A DNA stretch of 64,000 bases from CAZZKE01 sp964655005 (lineage in GTDB: Bacteria; Pseudomonadota; Alphaproteobacteria; Rhodospirillales; JABHCV01), in NCBI GenBank assembly GCA_964655005.1, contig CAZZKE010000009.1, positions 10,841 to 74,840 on the forward strand. Direction: 5' to 3'. Of this stretch, positions 62,632 through 64,000 are shown one piece after another. Made by a program: the position numbers and the translations under genes. The notes beneath the pieces are model-generated. The model ran no database searches. It worked only from the letters and a program-made list of their open reading frames with translations, and was not told where the DNA came from. Positions within the stretch are counted from its first letter, which is position 1. Every line of letters starts with the position of its first letter.

Positions 62632-63542
62632 TCGGTCGGGTTGTCGAGATCGCCACCGATGGCGTTCACCTCTCCGTCGAACGTGGCTTCATGGCGGTCA
62701 GTCAGGATCGTCAAAAAATTGGCCAGGTCGCCCTCGATGACATTGCGGCCCTGGTGATCCACGGCCACGGCGCGACCTGGTCGGCCAACCTGACCGCCCG
62801 CTTAGCCGACCGGGGGGTGCCGATAGTTATTTGCGGATCGAATCACGCGCCCGTGGCGCTCGTCTGGCCGATTGACGGTCATTACGAACAAGGCCGGCGG
62901 ATGCAGAAGCAGGCGGAAGCCTCTCGACCCTTGCGCAAACGCCTTTGGCGGGAACTGGTCAAAAGCAAGATTTTGGCCCAGGCCGACGCCCTGGAAGCCA
63001 TTGGCAGGCGTTCCGGCGCCCTGCGTGATTTGGCGGCCAAGGTCAGGTCCGGCGATTCGGAGAACATCGAGGGCACGGCGGCGCGGCGATACTGGCCATT
63101 GATGATGGGCGAAGACTTTCGGCGCGACCGGGAAACCGGAGGCGCCAACGCCATGCTGAATTATGGCTATATGATTTTGCGGGCGGCGACTGCGCGTTCA
63201 ATTCTGGCGGCTGGCTTGCACCCTTCGCTGTCGGTTCACCACGAAAGCCGGGGCAGCGCCCTCCGACTGGCGGATGACCTGATGGAGCCATTTCGCCCAT
63301 ACGTTGATGTCGTGGTTAGAAATTTGTTGAAGACAGCGGGAAAAGAACTGGACAGGGACGCCAAGGCGGCTCTGGTTAAGGTCACCACCCTGGACCTGCA
63401 AGGCCCGAAAGGCGCCTCTCCCTTGCAAACCTGCCTGGACCGTCTCGCGACGTCGCTGGCCATGACCTACATGGGTGAGCGGAACGGGCTGGAACTTCCG
63501 GGGCCGGCATTGGCGCTATTCAGTTTCTTCGGCGAATCATGA
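62628..63542 (+). CDS. cas1: Cas1 integrase, type II
   Basis: 304 residues. With Cas2 it inserts new spacers. Metal-binding residues likely Glu148 (ENIEGTAARRYW), His204 (SLSVHHESRGS) and Asp217 (LADDLMEPFRP), with the 13-residue His-Asp spacing usual for Cas1. N-terminal beta domain, C-terminal helical catalytic domain. Start overlaps the cas9 stop by four bases (ATGA); stop overlaps cas2 likewise, so the three proteins are translationally coupled. Confidence 0.96.
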   Translation: MIGRVVEIATDGVHLSVERGFMAVSQDRQKIGQVALDDIAALVIHGHGATWSANLTARLADRGVPIVICGSNHAPVALVWPIDGHYEQGRRMQKQAEASRPLRKRLWRELVKSKILAQADALEAIGRRSGALRDLAAKVRSGDSENIEGTAARRYWPLMMGEDFRRDRETGGANAMLNYGYMILRAATARSILAAGLHPSLSVHHESRGSALRLADDLMEPFRPYVDVVVRNLLKTAGKELDRDAKAALVKVTTLDLQGPKGASPLQTCLDRLATSLAMTYMGERNGLELPGPALALFSFFGES

Positions 63543-63871
63543 GCTATCTAAGCGGATACCGGATCATGTGGATGATGGTGTTGTTCGATCTGCCGGTGAT
63601 TGATACCGAAGAACGTAAGGCCGCTACCGGTTTCAGGAACTTTCTATTGGATCAAGGATTTGAAATGGCGCAATTTTCCGTTTATATTCGCCATACGGCA
63701 GGGAAAGAGGCGGTGGAGGCGTTGACCCGGAAGGTCCAGTCATCCATCCCGCCGAGCGGAAAGGTGGATATTTTGCAATTCACCGATAAACAATACGAAA
63801 ATATTGTCAGTTTTAGGGGTGGTGGACGCGGGACGAGCAACAAAAATCCGGATCAGTTCGTTCTTTTTTGA
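63539..63871 (+). CDS. cas2: Cas2, spacer acquisition subunit
   Basis: 110 residues, ferredoxin-like fold. Asp17 in MMVLFDLPV is the conserved residue after strand 1; EERKAATGFRNFLLDQGFEM and FSVYIRH follow the type II Cas2 pattern. It bridges two Cas1 dimers. Last cas gene; the array begins about 90 bases downstream. Confidence 0.95.
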   Translation: MSYLSGYRIMWMMVLFDLPVIDTEERKAATGFRNFLLDQGFEMAQFSVYIRHTAGKEAVEALTRKVQSSIPPSGKVDILQFTDKQYENIVSFRGGGRGTSNKNPDQFVLF

Positions 63872-63920
63872 CCGTTCATTTATAGTAGTTATTGTAATGA
63901 CACTGAATTTATCAACCACC

Positions 63921-63956
63921 AAAAAGAATAACCCCTTGAGAATCAAGGGGTTATTC
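63921..63956 (-). terminator. Terminator of the CRISPR array transcript
   Basis: Perfect 14-bp stem: GAATAACCCCTTGA (63926-63939) and TCAAGGGGTTATTC (63943-63956), loop GAA. On the minus strand it is followed by five T (63921-63925 complement). It lies nine bases past the last repeat, between the array and cas2. On the plus strand no T-run follows. Confidence 0.85.
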
Positions 63957-63964
63957 AGGGGTGT

Positions 63965-64000
63965 AGTTTAGCTGATTAAGAATCGCGGGCCAACCGCAAC
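63965..64000 (-). CRISPR. Terminal CRISPR repeat (array continues outside the window)
   Basis: 36 bases that, read on the minus strand, begin GTTGCGGTTGG and end CAGCTAAACT. This is typical for type II-C repeats (GTTG start, A-rich end). Recognised because its 3' two-thirds are complementary to the tracrRNA anti-repeat. The end TAAACT could serve as a -10 element for transcription inside each repeat, as known in Neisseria. Only one repeat and no spacer are visible, so length 36 is inferred. Confidence 0.8.

Overview
The window looks like a draft-genome scaffold from a high-GC alphaproteobacterium, probably Rhodospirillales (Magnetospirillum-like). The evidence is the combination of Thauera/Magnetospirillum-type anaerobic benzoyl-CoA genes, a PHA cluster with an alphaproteobacterial PhaR, an NnrS/cytochrome P460 nitrogen-oxide module, short TGATG/ATGA gene overlaps, and an assembly gap of exactly 100 N. 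No rRNA or tRNA gene was seen. The taxonomic call is inference from gene content only.

Layout. 1-5.3 kb: the end of an EAL protein, a UvrD/PcrA helicase, a small membrane coiled-coil protein, PrmA and a membrane class III nucleotide cyclase. 5.3-24 kb: an anaerobic aromatic-degradation island. Had-Oah-Dch-BcrCBAD (minus strand) carry out ATP-dependent benzoyl-CoA reduction through to ring opening. KorAB can supply low-potential ferredoxin electrons. A ferritin-like protein sits between the kor and had units. Divergent HcrCAB dehydroxylates 4-hydroxybenzoyl-CoA. A benzoate-CoA ligase gene is coupled to a MarR regulator, and a PcaF-like thiolase gene is divergent from the ligase. 24-31 kb: LysR/DoxX, a cold-shock gene with a long leader, and a three-gene operon of cupredoxin, lipoprotein and periplasmic-sensor adenylate cyclase. 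31-38 kb: one tightly coupled minus-strand run, modABC-putA-(ClpP-like membrane protein)-aminotransferase. The molybdate transporter may feed the Mo enzyme HcrA. 38.5-43.8 kb: housekeeping genes and a 252-bp palindromic MITE-like element. 43.8-48.8 kb: queuosine genes queA-tgt-queF, a YhhQ transporter (cut by the N gap) and queG. 48.8-51.4 kb: a Crp/Fnr regulator, cytochrome P460 and NnrS. 52.7-57 kb: phaR, then a phasin/PhaE-like gene, phaC, phaA and phaB. 57-59.3 kb: GST, gloB and a methyltransferase.

59.3-64 kb: a compact type II-C CRISPR-Cas9 locus with cas9-cas1-cas2 in overlapping order. A tracrRNA candidate lies on the opposite strand just upstream of cas9. The terminal CRISPR repeat lies at the right edge of the window, transcribed toward cas2 and followed by a terminator. 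The anti-repeat pairs with the repeat over 24 continuous positions (two G-U wobbles), so the guide-RNA architecture can be read directly from the sequence. The array itself lies beyond the window.

Only one gene-free stretch exceeds 300 bases: 25485-25795, the cold-shock leader region. The next longest, 39254-39538, is mostly the palindromic element.
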